DNA from: Botryosphaeria dothidea
Taxonomy: Eukaryota; Ascomycota; Dothideomycetes; Botryosphaeriales; Botryosphaeriaceae
Reading direction: 5' to 3'
DNA: 64,000 bases
Assembly (NCBI GenBank): GCA_011503125.2
Contig: WWBZ02000051.1
Location: 2,604,001-2,668,000, forward strand
How positions within the stretch are numbered: the first letter of the stretch is position 1; each line of letters starts with the position of its first letter. A program made the translations under genes and the position numbers. Of the stretch, positions 33,200-45,057 are shown piece by piece. The notes under the pieces were generated by a model that did not search any database, had not been told where the DNA came from, and saw only the letters and a list, made by a program, of their open reading frames with translations.

Positions 33200-36100
33200 A
33201 TGGTGATGGGATCGACGTTGGGGCTTAATATTCAAACAAGGCTGCGCAGGGATATTCGAGGACAGCTTGGACAGCGTCATGGCCAAGTTTGAAGAGGTGG
33301 GTTTTGCCAGTGAAATCTGGTTCCGGCATGTTTGCAAGGCATTTCGTTTTAACTTACACTATGGTCATGACGTCGTAAAGAGGAAAATCAGCAAGAGGTT
33401 GACTGCGTACCAATTTAACAGAGGTAGCAAATTATCAGAATGACTGATTTTCAAGTGGATTAATTCATCATCAATGTTGAAGCTCTCGCCTGCGTGCAGG
33501 AGACTTATTGATTCCTATCCTGTTTTCTAATTTCAAATTCTTGCACTTAGTTTCTGCAGTCTGGACAGTGCCTGTATCTTCTATATTCATTCTGTTATTG
33601 TCCGCTCTCTGAAAGCCGGTGAGTCTATGATCTTTTGTCTGATAATATATTTCCCATTTTAGAGCCCGCAACCGTCCCGATGCGGAAAACTGGTGAATCA
33701 ACGGTATCCTCTCAAAACTCACCCTCCAAATTTCACAGGGCACTCTCCTCCTAATATCAAGATTCCTTAAACAAATACACCATTGTGCCTCTCTCTAAAG
33801 CGGGTTCATGGGCATTGGATCTTCCAAAAAGATTCGGCTCAAACTCGGTGCTGTACTTCATATTTTAGCGGCTACTGTACACCTTCTGCGAGGTGAGAAG
33901 TTCCTGGGCTGCGCTGCGAGTATGACGCTGCTCGTTGGAGAGGACTGTGCGTCTTGGATTGTACAGCGAAAGCGAACTCGTACTGTATTAAATAGACAAC
34001 ACAAGCCTGCGATCCTCACGAAAAGTTTTACAACCCCATAAATATAAACATGGTACAATCGCCTCAGAACCAAGGTTTCTTACTTTCGCATCCCCACAGC
34101 GCGATTTATCTGAACGAAGAGTCCCACGGATGAGCTGTAATTGACGAACTGTGAGTTATTTTCCACATTATTGATATCTTGGCCGGATTTACGCTCTTGT
34201 ATGATGACACATCTGTCCCGAAGTCCCTTTCCCACTACTCATCCGACAGCTGTATGGTTTGCATTTACGTTTTTACACCGACGAGCCTATCGACTAGACC
34301 ATCGTGTTGACCTGGTTGGCCATGCCTTCCGGTTCCATGGCTTTTCCCATCCGCATCGTTTGTGCATTCATACTTGGTCTTGGCAAAATTACAATGACCG
34401 CTTCACTCCGCGCCATTGCCTTGCAGCAAATCGGTGACTCCACAAATTGCCCAAAGAGGCTGTCTAGCTACCCACTTTCTGACCAAATAAGCTTTACTAG
34501 AGTCCGATGCAATATCTTGAGGCCACGAAAGTTTTCGCTCACCACCATGCTACAACACATCCAACCCCTAATCACATGTCATCATAATCTTCACCCTTCT
34601 CAGCCACGTCAGCAAATACTTACTTCCATAGTATGCCTTAAACACGCACTACGGGATAGCCTGCGCTTTGAGCATTTATCTTCGAACTACTACAGCACTA
34701 GATTCATCTTCAACATGAACCAGCCTTGTGGTTTAGAACTCTTGAAGCATCAACGAACTGCAAATAGATAACAGGTAATGTATCTTCTTACTAAGAAATT
34801 TGAGATACATAGGATTGCTCACAGACTGTAGACCTGTTGGATGGCGAAGCTGGAGCTATAGATGGATTACGTTAGCGTCAGGGATGACTCTCAAGGGTCC
34901 AATATCATACTCTTGGTAGAATCAGTTCAGTAAGCTGCTCACAACGCCACTTTGACACAACGCTTGCGAACTCGAAATTGCAAAATCCGCCAAGAAAATT
35001 TTATTGAAGCCCATCTCTGAATTTAGTACAATGGGGCTTATAATGCAAATATTCCTGCTCTGTGTAACGAGCGGGCCTCTACCTCTAAGGATCCAAACAC
35101 CAAAGGGGGTGGAAACCTGTCGAAGGGTTTTCCTTGAGTGGGTACAAGAAGAGGTACGCGAGGAACGAGTAGACGACTGAAGACTGAGCACTGCGTGCGA
35201 AGGCCTTGTTACTAACAATTGGTGCTAAATTGTTATTGAAGTTGACCACGAAGGTCAAAGCTATCTAAGGAGTGTGGTTTATATACACGTAGGAGAGTGT
35301 CTACAATCTATGTGCTCAGTTGATAGAGCGCGATCAGTTGGCCTTGGCAACTGATCGAGAGTTGCTAACTGAGCGTACCAGCTCAGTTAGCTCTATCTGC
35401 TCAGTTGGCCTTGGCAACTGAGCGGGTGGGTCCAACTGATCGCGAGAGTCACGTGACCTCGGATCCTTATGACTCCGACTTCTGTTGTTCCCTGCGGGGC
35501 TGATCCTCAACTTCCTCAACCTGTGGAGGCTGCGCCGTAACACTCTGTCCCTAGGTGAGCTTCGTGCAAGCGGTTGTCAGATTGGAGGAAAGGGACGCTA
35601 GTGCGGATGTTTGAATACTTTTGCCTGCTCCGATCGCGGATCATTTAAAACAGAGTATATCCACGTGAGATTATGACGGGGTCGCCATTATGCATCATAA
35701 AACAGGTCCCCGGGATGAGGGTCATAGAGAGTGTGGCTGTGCATTGCGTGCGTGAAAACTTTCTAAATGACCTAAGAAGTTGAGCGATACTGCGTTATTT
35801 AATTCTATTTGCTGAGTTGCTCACGTGTCGTTGCGGAAGCAATACAGACTTTGCGTCAATAGACGCATACACATAAAATAAACACCATTTGAAATGTTAT
35901 AGTTCATGTACTCCAGTCCCGAGCGAAAATAACGATTCTGGGAACTCCAACATCCTCTACGTCTGTAAATTCCTCCTTAACATTTCAACTATTCTCCCAC
36001 GTCAATCGTAACGTTCGAATTCGGACAATCCATTGAAACTACGCTGGAATGCGATTGTCATATTCGAGTCATTGCGGAGTCATTATGACCCGCTCAAAGG

Positions 36101-36500
36101 GCGTTTCAGATTACAGGGTCTGGGCGCTGCCGACATCGTTCATCTTTAGCGTAGATTAGTTCCACAACTCTATGTAAAGGTCAAGAGAAAGATGAATCCA
36201 ACATGCGCAAGCAGTGGTTGCTAAAAGTGAGATGTCCATGGTTCCGGTGGGTGTTGAGGCTAGAAAGACGAACCAAAAGTCACGACGAGCGGCTTAATCC
36301 GTGAGTATTCGGATAATAGCAAGGTGCAAGCGGTACTCGATGAAATGAGGTTGAATTTGAAATTCACATGTGTTGAGGTATTGATTCGAAGTGGAAACAG
36401 TCTATTGTATCTATAGTGGACGGGTAGTCTTGAGTAGTTCGAGGTACTCACCAATGGCAGGCAGATGGTGACAATGGCGACTACCATCTACCCCGTTAGC
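33200..36500. other. AT-richer gene-free stretch
   Basis: Over about 3.3 kb the sequence is visibly richer in A and T than the flanks, ORFs are short, and no domain is recognised. The palindrome cluster at 35313-35440 lies inside. Possible origins are decayed transposon DNA or an AT isochore; I cannot tell which. Confidence 0.4.
35313..35440. repeat. cluster of nested palindromes built on CAGTTGGCCTTGGCAACTG
   Basis: Two near-identical palindromes occur: 35331-35357 (10-bp arms CGATCAGTTG / CAACTGATCG around GCCTTGG) and 35399-35423 (arms GCTCAGTTG / CAACTGAGC around the same GCCTTGG). Between them 35364-35391 has 11-bp arms GCTAACTGAGC / GCTCAGTTAGC around GTACCA. Short flanking pieces (CTCAGTTGATAGAG; CCAACTGATCG) extend the pattern. 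Confidence 0.8.
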
Positions 36501-39500
36501 GTACCAGATGGCGAATTACTAATGACACTACAAGATGCTCACGTGCAAGGTAAAGACCATCCGGCAAACTCTTAGATCCTGGTAGGGAAGACGGGAAGAG
36601 GCGTCTTTTCAATGGAATGTTCGACTCCTTGACTCCTGAAGTAACTCCAACAACCCGGAGAAACGTGACCCTGATCTTCAGGGGAACTGCCTGACAGGCG
36701 ACAGAAGGGCCAAAGGGGGCACGTGGGAATGGAAGGAGGACGGAGAAAGACAAAGGAGATGGGGTGGAAACTCCCGAAGGAACAGGCAGGGATGAGCCAC
36801 AACCCGGAGCAAATTGGAACTTTGGATTCTTCACGTGTGGCCTGCGTCATTTGTTGCCTTACGCATGCGGAGTGTCTGGAAAGAAATTCACGCAGAAAGA
36901 GTCTGCCAGTGTCATCAATTCACTATCAAACCGTCATTAACCAACGCCACGGGGGTCCATATCCCGATACCGCGGATTGCCGTCTTGTCCTACCTTTGTT
37001 GCGCCAGCCTATAGCAATATCCTTCATTGGTCAAGATCTGCGTATCGTATCCACATCGCGGTCTACCCGGAGGGAAGGCGCCTGATGTGCCTCATCAGTG
37101 CATCCAACGATCCTCCTGATCAAAAATTCAAATCAAACATCATCATCAACCCCGCTTGGCGCGGTGGATGCCAAAGTCGACTTATCCTGTTCCCCACGAG
37201 CTCTCCATGTGCCCTACTTACGCGTTCAAGCGGATGATCCTTCAGCCTCTAGTGGACCCCGGTCTTGACCACAGTTGGGCCTCGCCTTATCGCTTGGCGC
37301 AGGCTTTGAGGCGTATCTGGGCGGGGCAGGGCCACGTTGTCCACAACAAGATATTGCGCCACTCGCCTCGAGAAGAAAACTAAGGGATTGGTACCGGACG
37401 CCCCGAGTGATGAAATCGCTCGACGGAGGACCCGAGGCAGCGGGCCGCATCCATATAATCTTCAGTCTAGGTCCCAAAGTCAGCTGGCAGGTAGTGCCGG
37501 TCTTCTTACTCTTTCCGTCAGTTTGAATTGCTGTAGGTTGTCGGTAGGATTGGTAGCGTGTATGGTGAATGTGGGGTCAATTGGGGGCCGAGAAACAAAG
37601 TAGAGTCGGCGGCGGGACGGACAGGCTGTACTCGGGCAAACGGTTGAGCTATGGAGCAGAGGCTTGTTCGCATTCGTCCTGGCCGTGACTCGCTACTTTT
37701 TTTAGGCTCGCTAGGACTGGAATATGCCGTGGGCAATGAACGTAAGAACGGTCAACTAGATAGACACGGTCGCATGGTGCCCGAGTAGATTGGTGCGTCA
37801 TAGGCCGCGATGGAGCACTTCTATAGTGTCCCCGGCGGCGCTTCTCGGTTGCTCCGGAACCCTTCCCGTCTCGTCGCCAAGAGATCCTCGGTCTTATCAT
37901 TCTGTTGCTGTGGTGTGCAATACCCGAACAATCCGAATCTGGAGTAGTTGTGGCTTTGACGTACCAGACGGAAAAATTGGGTGCCGTTAAGGCTTAAACA
38001 ATGAACAGTACGGCTCGGCGTGACCCAAGAAAGTTACTGGTGGATTGTGCCGCATCGTGGCTTCCGAGGCTGGGTTCGTGACGGGTAGATTCCGACGCCT
38101 GTACGCCATGGTCATCTTTGGATCTTCAACGACGGATGCTCTTGTGGAAACGGGAGGCCCCACGGCGAATTCACACATGGCCGGAGAGTCGTGGATGACC
38201 GTGTACCATCGAGTGTTGAATGCCGTTTGCGGCACCACGAAGAGCCTGCGCGGTAGGGTCGACTTCGTCTGCTGGTCGAATTTTGTTAGATGACAACTCA
38301 CCACCGTGACGCCCAATGGTGGTCGATCATCGTCATAGTCAGCAGATCATGCGCAGCTGATTGATGATCGGAAAAGTAACGAGCGGAGACGACGGCGTGA
38401 TCGAAGGAAGAGTGACCGAACGGCCGTTTGCAGTTTCGCACTTTGCATGTGGTATGATAGCGCCAAGCAGTTCACTGAGATATGACTGATCAACAACAGG
38501 CAACAGAAGCGGTGAGTCGCAGACCGGGGTTACAGGATTACGGCCACCGGGAGGATGCGCTGTGGAGAAGCAACTGGAGGGTGGATCTGGGAACCTACAT
38601 CTGGGCGTCTGCAGATACCCGCGGCTGAGTGACGCCGGGGCCAAAAGGGGGCCAGAGAGGCTCCTGGAGCCTGGGCAACTGTGCCTACCCGCTGCCCGCT
38701 GCAAGAGAGCAGCAATCTCGCATACACGGTAGCGCATCTTGCTTGCTAGTGCAGCGGTGCTGGTCGGGCTAATCTTGCCCACGACTGCGCCGGACAGAAG
38801 AGCCGATGCAGCCAGCGGCGAAGGCGGCACAGTGTTTGGCCGACGGGCCGATATTGAGCAGAGGCTGCATGATGAGTACGAGGAGCACTCTGGCCGCGGC
38901 GGGAGTATGTGAGCGGTAAAAGGTTTTTCGCATGATAACGGGTGACCAGCGGCGATCAAGATGCGTACACCAGATCGGGTCATCTCCCAGCGAACAGCTC
39001 TGGCAGCCCCTTGCGGAGCATTGAGATGAGGGCACACTGGCAGTGGCGAAGCTTTGCACGCCGAAAAAAAGCTCGCTGCTGTGCAGCCTGCAAGACATGG
39101 CGCTGTGGCCAGCTCGGTCGATCAGCCGAACTGACGCAGGTGTCTGCTTCATGTGTGTTGAGCAGAGAAAAGCCCCAACGTCCCGAAAAAGACAATGGGG
39201 TGTTTGAGGAGGGGCACGCAAGCTTGAGAGGGAAATGATGCTGGAATGCCGCACCCGATCCGGCCGCATGAACGGGCTCTGGTGTCAGGATGGCCAGGCG
39301 GACAGAGGCAACATTGGATCCTTGGTGGACCCCCATGATGAAGCAATCGCGTCTAATGCGGTGCGACGATGGGCGTTGAGGAGCCTGCTGGTTGAGAGCA
39401 GCGCCGGCGGGCTGGGCTCGAGATTGGGCCACTGACGCGGTAGTGACGGCAGGCCCGGGGCCCGAAAAGGGGAACGGCTTGGGGCAGGTGTTGGCGGCGG
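36501..39500. other. gene-free stretch, mixed composition
   Basis: No ORF here has a recognisable domain, and no repeat of the families found elsewhere was seen. I cannot assign a function. Confidence 0.35.
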
Positions 39501-41728
39501 AGGAGACAGCAGCGCGATTGGTGCGATTGCGGACGCATGAACCGGCGATGGAGCTGAGCAGTTGGTGAGCGTCTGACGCTGCTCACGGAGTCGCCAGAGT
39601 GGATGGCGCGTCCCGGGCGATTGGAGCCATCTATGGGCTCGCGGTGGGACCCAAGCCTTATCAAGCTCAGCGTCGTCTTTGTGTGTGACTGTCAGGGCGT
39701 TTCATGGTGGGGAGGCAGCTGCAATCGACTCAGGGCCTCCACAGCGCTCAGTCGATCAGCCGACACGGGAGGGAGACATCCAGACGCCGCTTGGCAGGGC
39801 CTCGAGAGCGCGTCGGCGGGCGGTAGCACAAGAGATACGGGGGGCCAGACGCGTGACGGCCGCGGCGCGCCAGAGCGGGCCCAGGTTGGGCGGAGCCAGA
39901 GTGAGGGGAGCGGGCAGGCTGGAGGTGGGAGGAAGAAGCTGCGCGGCGCGAGGGACCGGGATGCGCGCGAGAGAGCTGGGCTGGAGGGAGCGAAGAGGCG
40001 CGCGGGCAAGCCACAGCGCCGCGGCGCAATGGCGCAAAGCGCGTATGTTTTAGCTTTCGGCGAAGTGCGGAGGAGCGTTGACAGCTGCATGTATCCGTCG
40101 GCAACCCGGGCTAGCTGGGCGCCGCATGCAGGGGCCGAGCAGCAGCAGCGAGAGATGCTCCATCTTGCAGCTTCTCAAACGCCCCCACCGCGCCCCAGCC
40201 CGAACTCACCACCAGCGCCAGCGCCAGCGCCGACAACCGCGACAGCGACAGCCCCAGCTCCAGCGCGCCCGCGCCGGCCCCGCCAGCGCCCGCCGCCGAG
40301 AATGAGCCCCGCCGAGCAGCAGCAGCAGCCTGTGTCGCCTCAGATCATGCATTCTTCCCGCCTGTGCTCCCAGCGCGAAACTTCCAAAACATCGCGACTG
40401 CCGAAGCTGCCGAAGCTGCCCCGGCCGCCGTGAGCAGTGGTTCGCGTCGCTTGTCGCGGTGGCCAGTGCAATTTGCCAGCTGCAGACCACATCTGCTGTG
40501 CGACCTCAGCGATCCATCTGCCCTCGTCCGTCTCTTCCCAAAGCGGCCGCCCTCTCAAAGCCCAGCCCGGACGGCTAGCCGGCCTGGTCCGCCGCCGAGC
40601 CCTCTCGCTCTTCTGCTCTCCTGCTCTCTCGCCCGCAGACGCCCGCCGCATTGAGCTCGCCCCCGACCGGCGTCCGCGGTTGCTGTGCTCGCCGTCGCCC
40701 ATCCGCGTCCATGGTGGCCCTGCCCGGCTGACGTCTGGGTCCGGGTCCCTCATCTCGATCCGTAGTGCCCGGCTGCCTCCGACCGCCAGCTGGCCGCTTT
40801 GGGTAAGCCCGGTGCAGCAGAGCCCACCAGCGATCGCGTTGGCCCATTGGCTCTGACGATTGTCTTTGCATCCCAAAGGCCCTCCGCGGTGGCGTACAGC
40901 AGGCCTTGGCGCCGTGTGGGAGTCGAGCCTGCCATTCCAGGCGAGATCTGCGTGCCGGATGCTGCAATGGCCAAGCGGCCTTGCGCAACTCAGAGGAATG
41001 GCCTGGTCCGGTGTGGGGTGCAGAGCGTTGCCAGCTGCGAGAAATAATCCGATTCCTGCATATGCGGCACCTACCAGCCAGCAGCCAGCAGCCAGCAGCC
41101 AGCAGCCAGCGGCTGGCAGGGCCGCCGCGGTCCTCCCGGCCCCTAGTCTAGTCCGTCCCTTAACCTTATCCCGCAAATCAGCCAGTCCATTTCCAGCACC
41201 ACATGTCGTCCTGGTGCTCTCTTGGGCGGGTGCACCGTTGCTGCTATGGGCGAGGTCCGCGCAGAACCTGAGTGGCGTCCATCCGTGCTAGGCCAAGGTG
41301 TCATTCCATAAAAGCGGCGCTCGCGAGGTGAGGTTGCAACGGCAGACCACCCTCTCCTCTCGCACAAATTCTTCGTCCAGTCTCGCGGGCACGCCCAGCT
41401 GACGATCTGCAAGGTGAGTGCCTGACGACTAGCCTCTCATAAGAGACCCGTGTTCTCCCAAAGCGGCCCCAAATACCTCTTGACTCGCCCAGGCCTTCGA
41501 CGAGGCTTCCACTGCTCTTCGACCTGTTCCTGACATCCCTTGCAGCCCAGGGTACAATCCGCCCTCATCGTTGGGAGATTACCCCCCAGCCTTCCTCTTG
41601 CGCCACCATCCATCACGCAAGCACCTGTCACAGGCCGCTTGACGATTATCAGATTAGGTCGCGACATTTGGCCACCATTCCAACGCCCTTCCCAAGGTCG
41701 CGTACACAGTCGCGCGCCAGCTGCAACC
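39501..41728. promoter_or_regulatory. long GC-rich upstream and leader region of the BrlA-like gene
   Basis: This region is GC-rich, with Pro/Ala/Arg-rich spurious ORFs in all frames. A tandem heptamer of AGCCAGC type lies at about 41074-41111. A possible 5' UTR intron spans 41414-41545 (GTGAGT donor, CTGAC branch, TTGCAG). Long leaders are typical of fungal developmental regulators. Confidence 0.4.
41074..41111. repeat. heptamer microsatellite (AGCCAGC-type)
   Basis: About five tandem copies of a 7-base unit, CAGCCAG in one register, lie in the leader region of the BrlA-like gene. Confidence 0.7.
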
Positions 41729-43535
41729 ATGTACCACCCTGGTGAGTAGACTTTATGACTTCAACGTCTGGCCAACGGTGCCCCGGCCCACTCTACCGAA
41801 CTCTGTCTGTCTTCAAAAGCACACGTTTAGCCCCTGGCTCACCTTCACTCCCCACGACCCTTACGTTTGCCTCCCCCTCTCTCACTATATCATCATAATT
41901 ATCCTCGCCCCATACGTTCCTTAAAGGCGCCCACCTGAGAAAAGCCATCATTCCTGTCAATACTGCCCCTCATTGCTCCCGTCAGTCGTGGCCATGATTA
42001 TTTCCGCGGGCAAGGCTGACGCCATATCAGACTTGCGCGGCCGGGGCTCCTTGGCACGACGACCTTCTGTCCACTGCTCCCTCAAGGTGGAAGGAATGGA
42101 CATGAACCAGTCGGCCAACCCCCCCTACTCGAGCTCAGGCTACCTGACTCCGGCATCCACAGCCTACGACGGTCGTCGCGACTCCATCGCATCACTGCAG
42201 TCGTCCGCATCCTGTGCGCACAGCTACTCAAGCAACACCTCGTCCTTCTACTCGCAGCAAATGCCACCAACACCCCACTCCGCCCGAGAAGGCACCATCC
42301 CCGATGACTGGAACATGGTTTCCATGCCGCATAACGGACTTCCCTTCGACCACGGGCCAACCCAGGACACCCATGGCCACGACCTGGAGGACTACGAGCC
42401 TTGGTCGAATCAATTGACTTACCCCACGAAGGCCAGGATGATCGAACCCGAGACTCAGAGCCGACCCAACAGCTGGGTCGTGGTTTCCAATGGCCTCCGG
42501 ATGTCGGGATCGGAAAGCGACGGGATGGTGTTGCCTGCCTCGGGGGATTTCACTTCCTCATTCGAGTCTCATTTGGCACCCCAGCCCACGAGATCATTAC
42601 AACCACCGGCTGAGATCTACAGCTCTTCGGACATCTGGAGTGCACCACAGGCTACGACCTCGAGCTTCGCCATGCCAGGTCTCGCGTCTGAGGCGTATGA
42701 GCAGGCCCCAGTGCCCACAGAGTTCACCTCGAACTTGGAGTGGCGCTATCCATTCACCCAAGGAGCCGAGCTCCCGGCAATGTTCGAGGGGCCGTCGGTG
42801 CAACCGGAAGACACCATGGTGGATGCCGACGACAAGTACGCAGAGATGCGTTCGGACAGTTTCGACGACAGCTTCGGCTCGTACGACGGCGGGTACAGCT
42901 CCTCAACCAGCCCCTCTTCAAGATACGGGCACGGCGAGGAGACGCACATCAAGCAAGAAGGCGACTCGGACTTCCACCGGAGAGACTCCAAGAGCAACCT
43001 GCGCGATTTCATGACGCCAGTGCGGAAGAACAGCCGCCGGGACTCCAAGGTGCGGACAGGTGGCATCACCAAGAGGAAGATGCGCTCCGGCAACATGATG
43101 GAGTCGTTTGATGCTCACCACAACGGGTGCCAGGTCGAGGTCAAGTACCAGGCCGGCATCCAGGTGGATCCCAAGTCGGGGAGGTACTGCTCGGCGTCAG
43201 GCGAAACCAAGAAGCAACGGTGCCGCTTTGAGGGATGCGTCAAGACGTTCGCCCGGCCAGAGCACCTGAAGCGTCACGAGAACACGCACAGCAAAGAGCG
43301 CCCATTCCCATGTGTGGTGCCGCAATGCGGTCGTCGCTTCAGCCGCAACGACAACCGCAAGGCGCACTACGAGACGCACCTGAAAGAGGCGTTGCTGGGC
43401 AAGAAGGCCCGCAACGCACCCGTGTCGTTCGATGAGCTGTGCAACTTCTTGCACCAGTCCGAGCCTGAAGAGGAGGCTCGGAAGATGATTGAGAAGCTGC
43501 AAAACCCGAAGTCCAAGGTCAAGTCGCGCGACTGA
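41729..43535 (+). CDS. BrlA-like C2H2 zinc finger transcription factor
   Basis: Proposed exons are 41729-41741 (ATG TAC CAC CCT G) and 41986-43535, joined by a 244-nt intron (GTGAGT...GTCAG) to give MYHPVVAMIISAGKAD and 520 residues. If the short exon is wrong, the ATG at 41994 gives 513. Most of the protein is Ser/Pro/Gln-rich and acidic, as expected for an activation region. Two C2H2 fingers near the C-terminus (about residues 416-438 and 446-468) read CRFEGCVKTFARPEHLKRH and CVVPQCGRRFSRNDNRKAH, linked by HSKERP. The C-x4-C spacing, EHLKRH and RxFSRxDN match the two-finger domain of BrlA, the central regulator of conidiation in aspergilli. It could be a paralogue in the same subfamily, so orthology is not claimed. 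Confidence 0.8.
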
Positions 43536-44413
43536 GCGGTCGGAGACTAGGACAATAAAAAAAGTGGATTTTTTCTTAAGAAATCATGGCATCTTTCCCT
43601 TGGCATCGACTTCGGTTTGAGGTTCTCGGGCCAGGCGGGTGCACCTAACATTTCGGATATCCTGACGCCTATAGCCGCGCTGCATTTCTTTCCCTGTGCG
43701 TGGTCGGCGCGCCTTAATCTTGTACTCATACTTCTCTGGTTTCTCGGCGCTGTCTTTTCTTCTCCTTCTCTTTTTTCCCTTTTTCCGGTGAATCTATCGT
43801 AGTACGACGTAGACGGTCTTGCTGAACGCATTACGGACGAGTGGGATCATGAACGGACGATATCTGACGAGACGATGAAGGCACGGCATGCAGGGCGATG
43901 AAAAGGGTAGACAGCCCTGGAGGAAATGGAAAAGGCGTCATCAGCGCAGCATCGGTGTGAGGCGACGGCGCAGCAGCCGGGCTGGCGGAGGAGGTCTAGA
44001 AACAATACCCAAGGGACACTTAGGACTCAAATGTACTACTGTTTTGTTCGCGTGCGCTCTTGCTTGATCGTGATCGTGTTCGGATGCGGATACCGGGGTG
44101 AGTGGTGTCTCAGACGCCTGCAGAAAGAAGGAGACGTGTCGCGGTCGGGCGTCGAGTGAGCGGGCGGGTGTTTTCGCCGTCACGAAACATGTCAGCCGCA
44201 CGATCCCTGCGCCATGTCAACCGAGTCTAATTCGCCGCCCGGCCCTCGGCTTTTCCGAGAGCCCGCCCGCCCTCTCGCAGGGGAGGCAGCAACCCCCCGG
44301 CCGCCTGCTGCAACAACGCCTCGACGCGCTCCTTCGAGTCTCCGCCTTTCCCGACGCCAGCAAAACAGAACGCGCCCGCGCCGCATCCTCCAGACCGCCA
44401 AAACAGCAAAAGA
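43536..44413. other. 3' intergenic region before the tRNA
   Basis: The gene's 3' end begins with an A/T-rich run (43554-43580) and a pyrimidine-rich stretch near 43755-43790. No other gene is supported. Confidence 0.45.
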
Positions 44414-44494
44414 CGAGCAGCATGGGGCTCGAACCCACAACCTTTGGTGTATCATGCTCCGAAAACCAACGCGCTACCATTGCGCCAACCGCCC
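44414..44494 (-). tRNA. tRNA-Arg (TCG) with 9-nt intron
   Basis: On the minus strand the 81-nt sequence folds as a cloverleaf. The acceptor GGGCGGT pairs with GCTGCTC (G-U pairs allowed), discriminator G. The D stem is GCGC/GCGC around AATGGTA. The anticodon stem TTGGT/ACCAA encloses TTTCGG, then AGCATGATA, then C. The T arm is GTGGG-TTCGAGC-CCCAT. U33 followed by TCG gives an arginine anticodon. The nine bases after position 37 fit the canonical intron site and are close to the shortest known fungal tRNA introns. A run of four T residues downstream (plus-strand AAAA at about 44408-44411) can act as the Pol III terminator. CCA is not encoded. Confidence 0.85.
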
Positions 44495-45057
44495 GGTCTC
44501 GAATTGGTTGAGAGGCCTGCAGTGATTATCATCGTTGATTCTCACTCGCTGACGTCACCGGTCAATGCCGCCTTGCGACACCACCTTGGTGAGCAACTCG
44601 GAAAGACGACTGTGGAAACACCAGACCGGACCAGCACTCGCTCCTCAGATCAAGCCAGCACCTAATCGTCAAGTACACTGAGATCATACCGAAACTCTAA
44701 GCTCCTTTCGGCCACCAGACAGGGGTCTGTTAATTGGCGGTTAGTCCATCGGCAATCCCACCGTTGCAATGCATCAAAGGAGCGTCACAGTCTTACCCTG
44801 CCTTGCGGTTATTTTGCGCCTCAACCCACTTCCATCCCTTCTCCTCTGCCATGTACCCCGCAATCTATCTCACTTCGGCTCCGCACTTCGCTCTGCAGAC
44901 CGGGGACCATGGCGGCCTTCCCCGCACCGTCCCTCTGCCATGTAGCCGACGGTGGAGGCGTCTATAAAGGCCGGCGGATTGTGGGCTCGATGGCAGAGTG
45001 TCGGCGCGCTGAGGGCCGTCATATTGCGCCGCTCGACTTATCGTTTTTACTGCCATC
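44495..45057. promoter_or_regulatory. upstream region of the GH1 gene
   Basis: No other gene is seen. TATAAA at 44963-44968 (in GTCTATAAAGG) lies about 90 bases before the ATG at 45058. Confidence 0.45.
44963..44968 (+). promoter_or_regulatory. TATA box of the GH1 gene
   Basis: TATAAA in GTCTATAAAGG, about 90 bases upstream of the start codon. Confidence 0.5.

Larger units (their letters stand above)
31274..33200. other. intergenic region with two palindromic elements
   Basis: The 3' side of the gene at 30621 is AT-rich to about 31800. Beyond this no coding signal is seen, but palindromic elements lie at 32319-32401 and 33090-33174. Confidence 0.5.

Noticed and set aside
39603..40433. 276-codon plus-strand ORF upstream of the BrlA-like gene
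   Set aside because: Pro/Ala/Arg-rich in a very GC-rich region, with equally long ORFs in other frames; more likely leader or promoter.
44192..44525. Overlapping short ORFs at 44.2-44.5 kb
   Set aside because: They run through the tRNA gene and have no domain.
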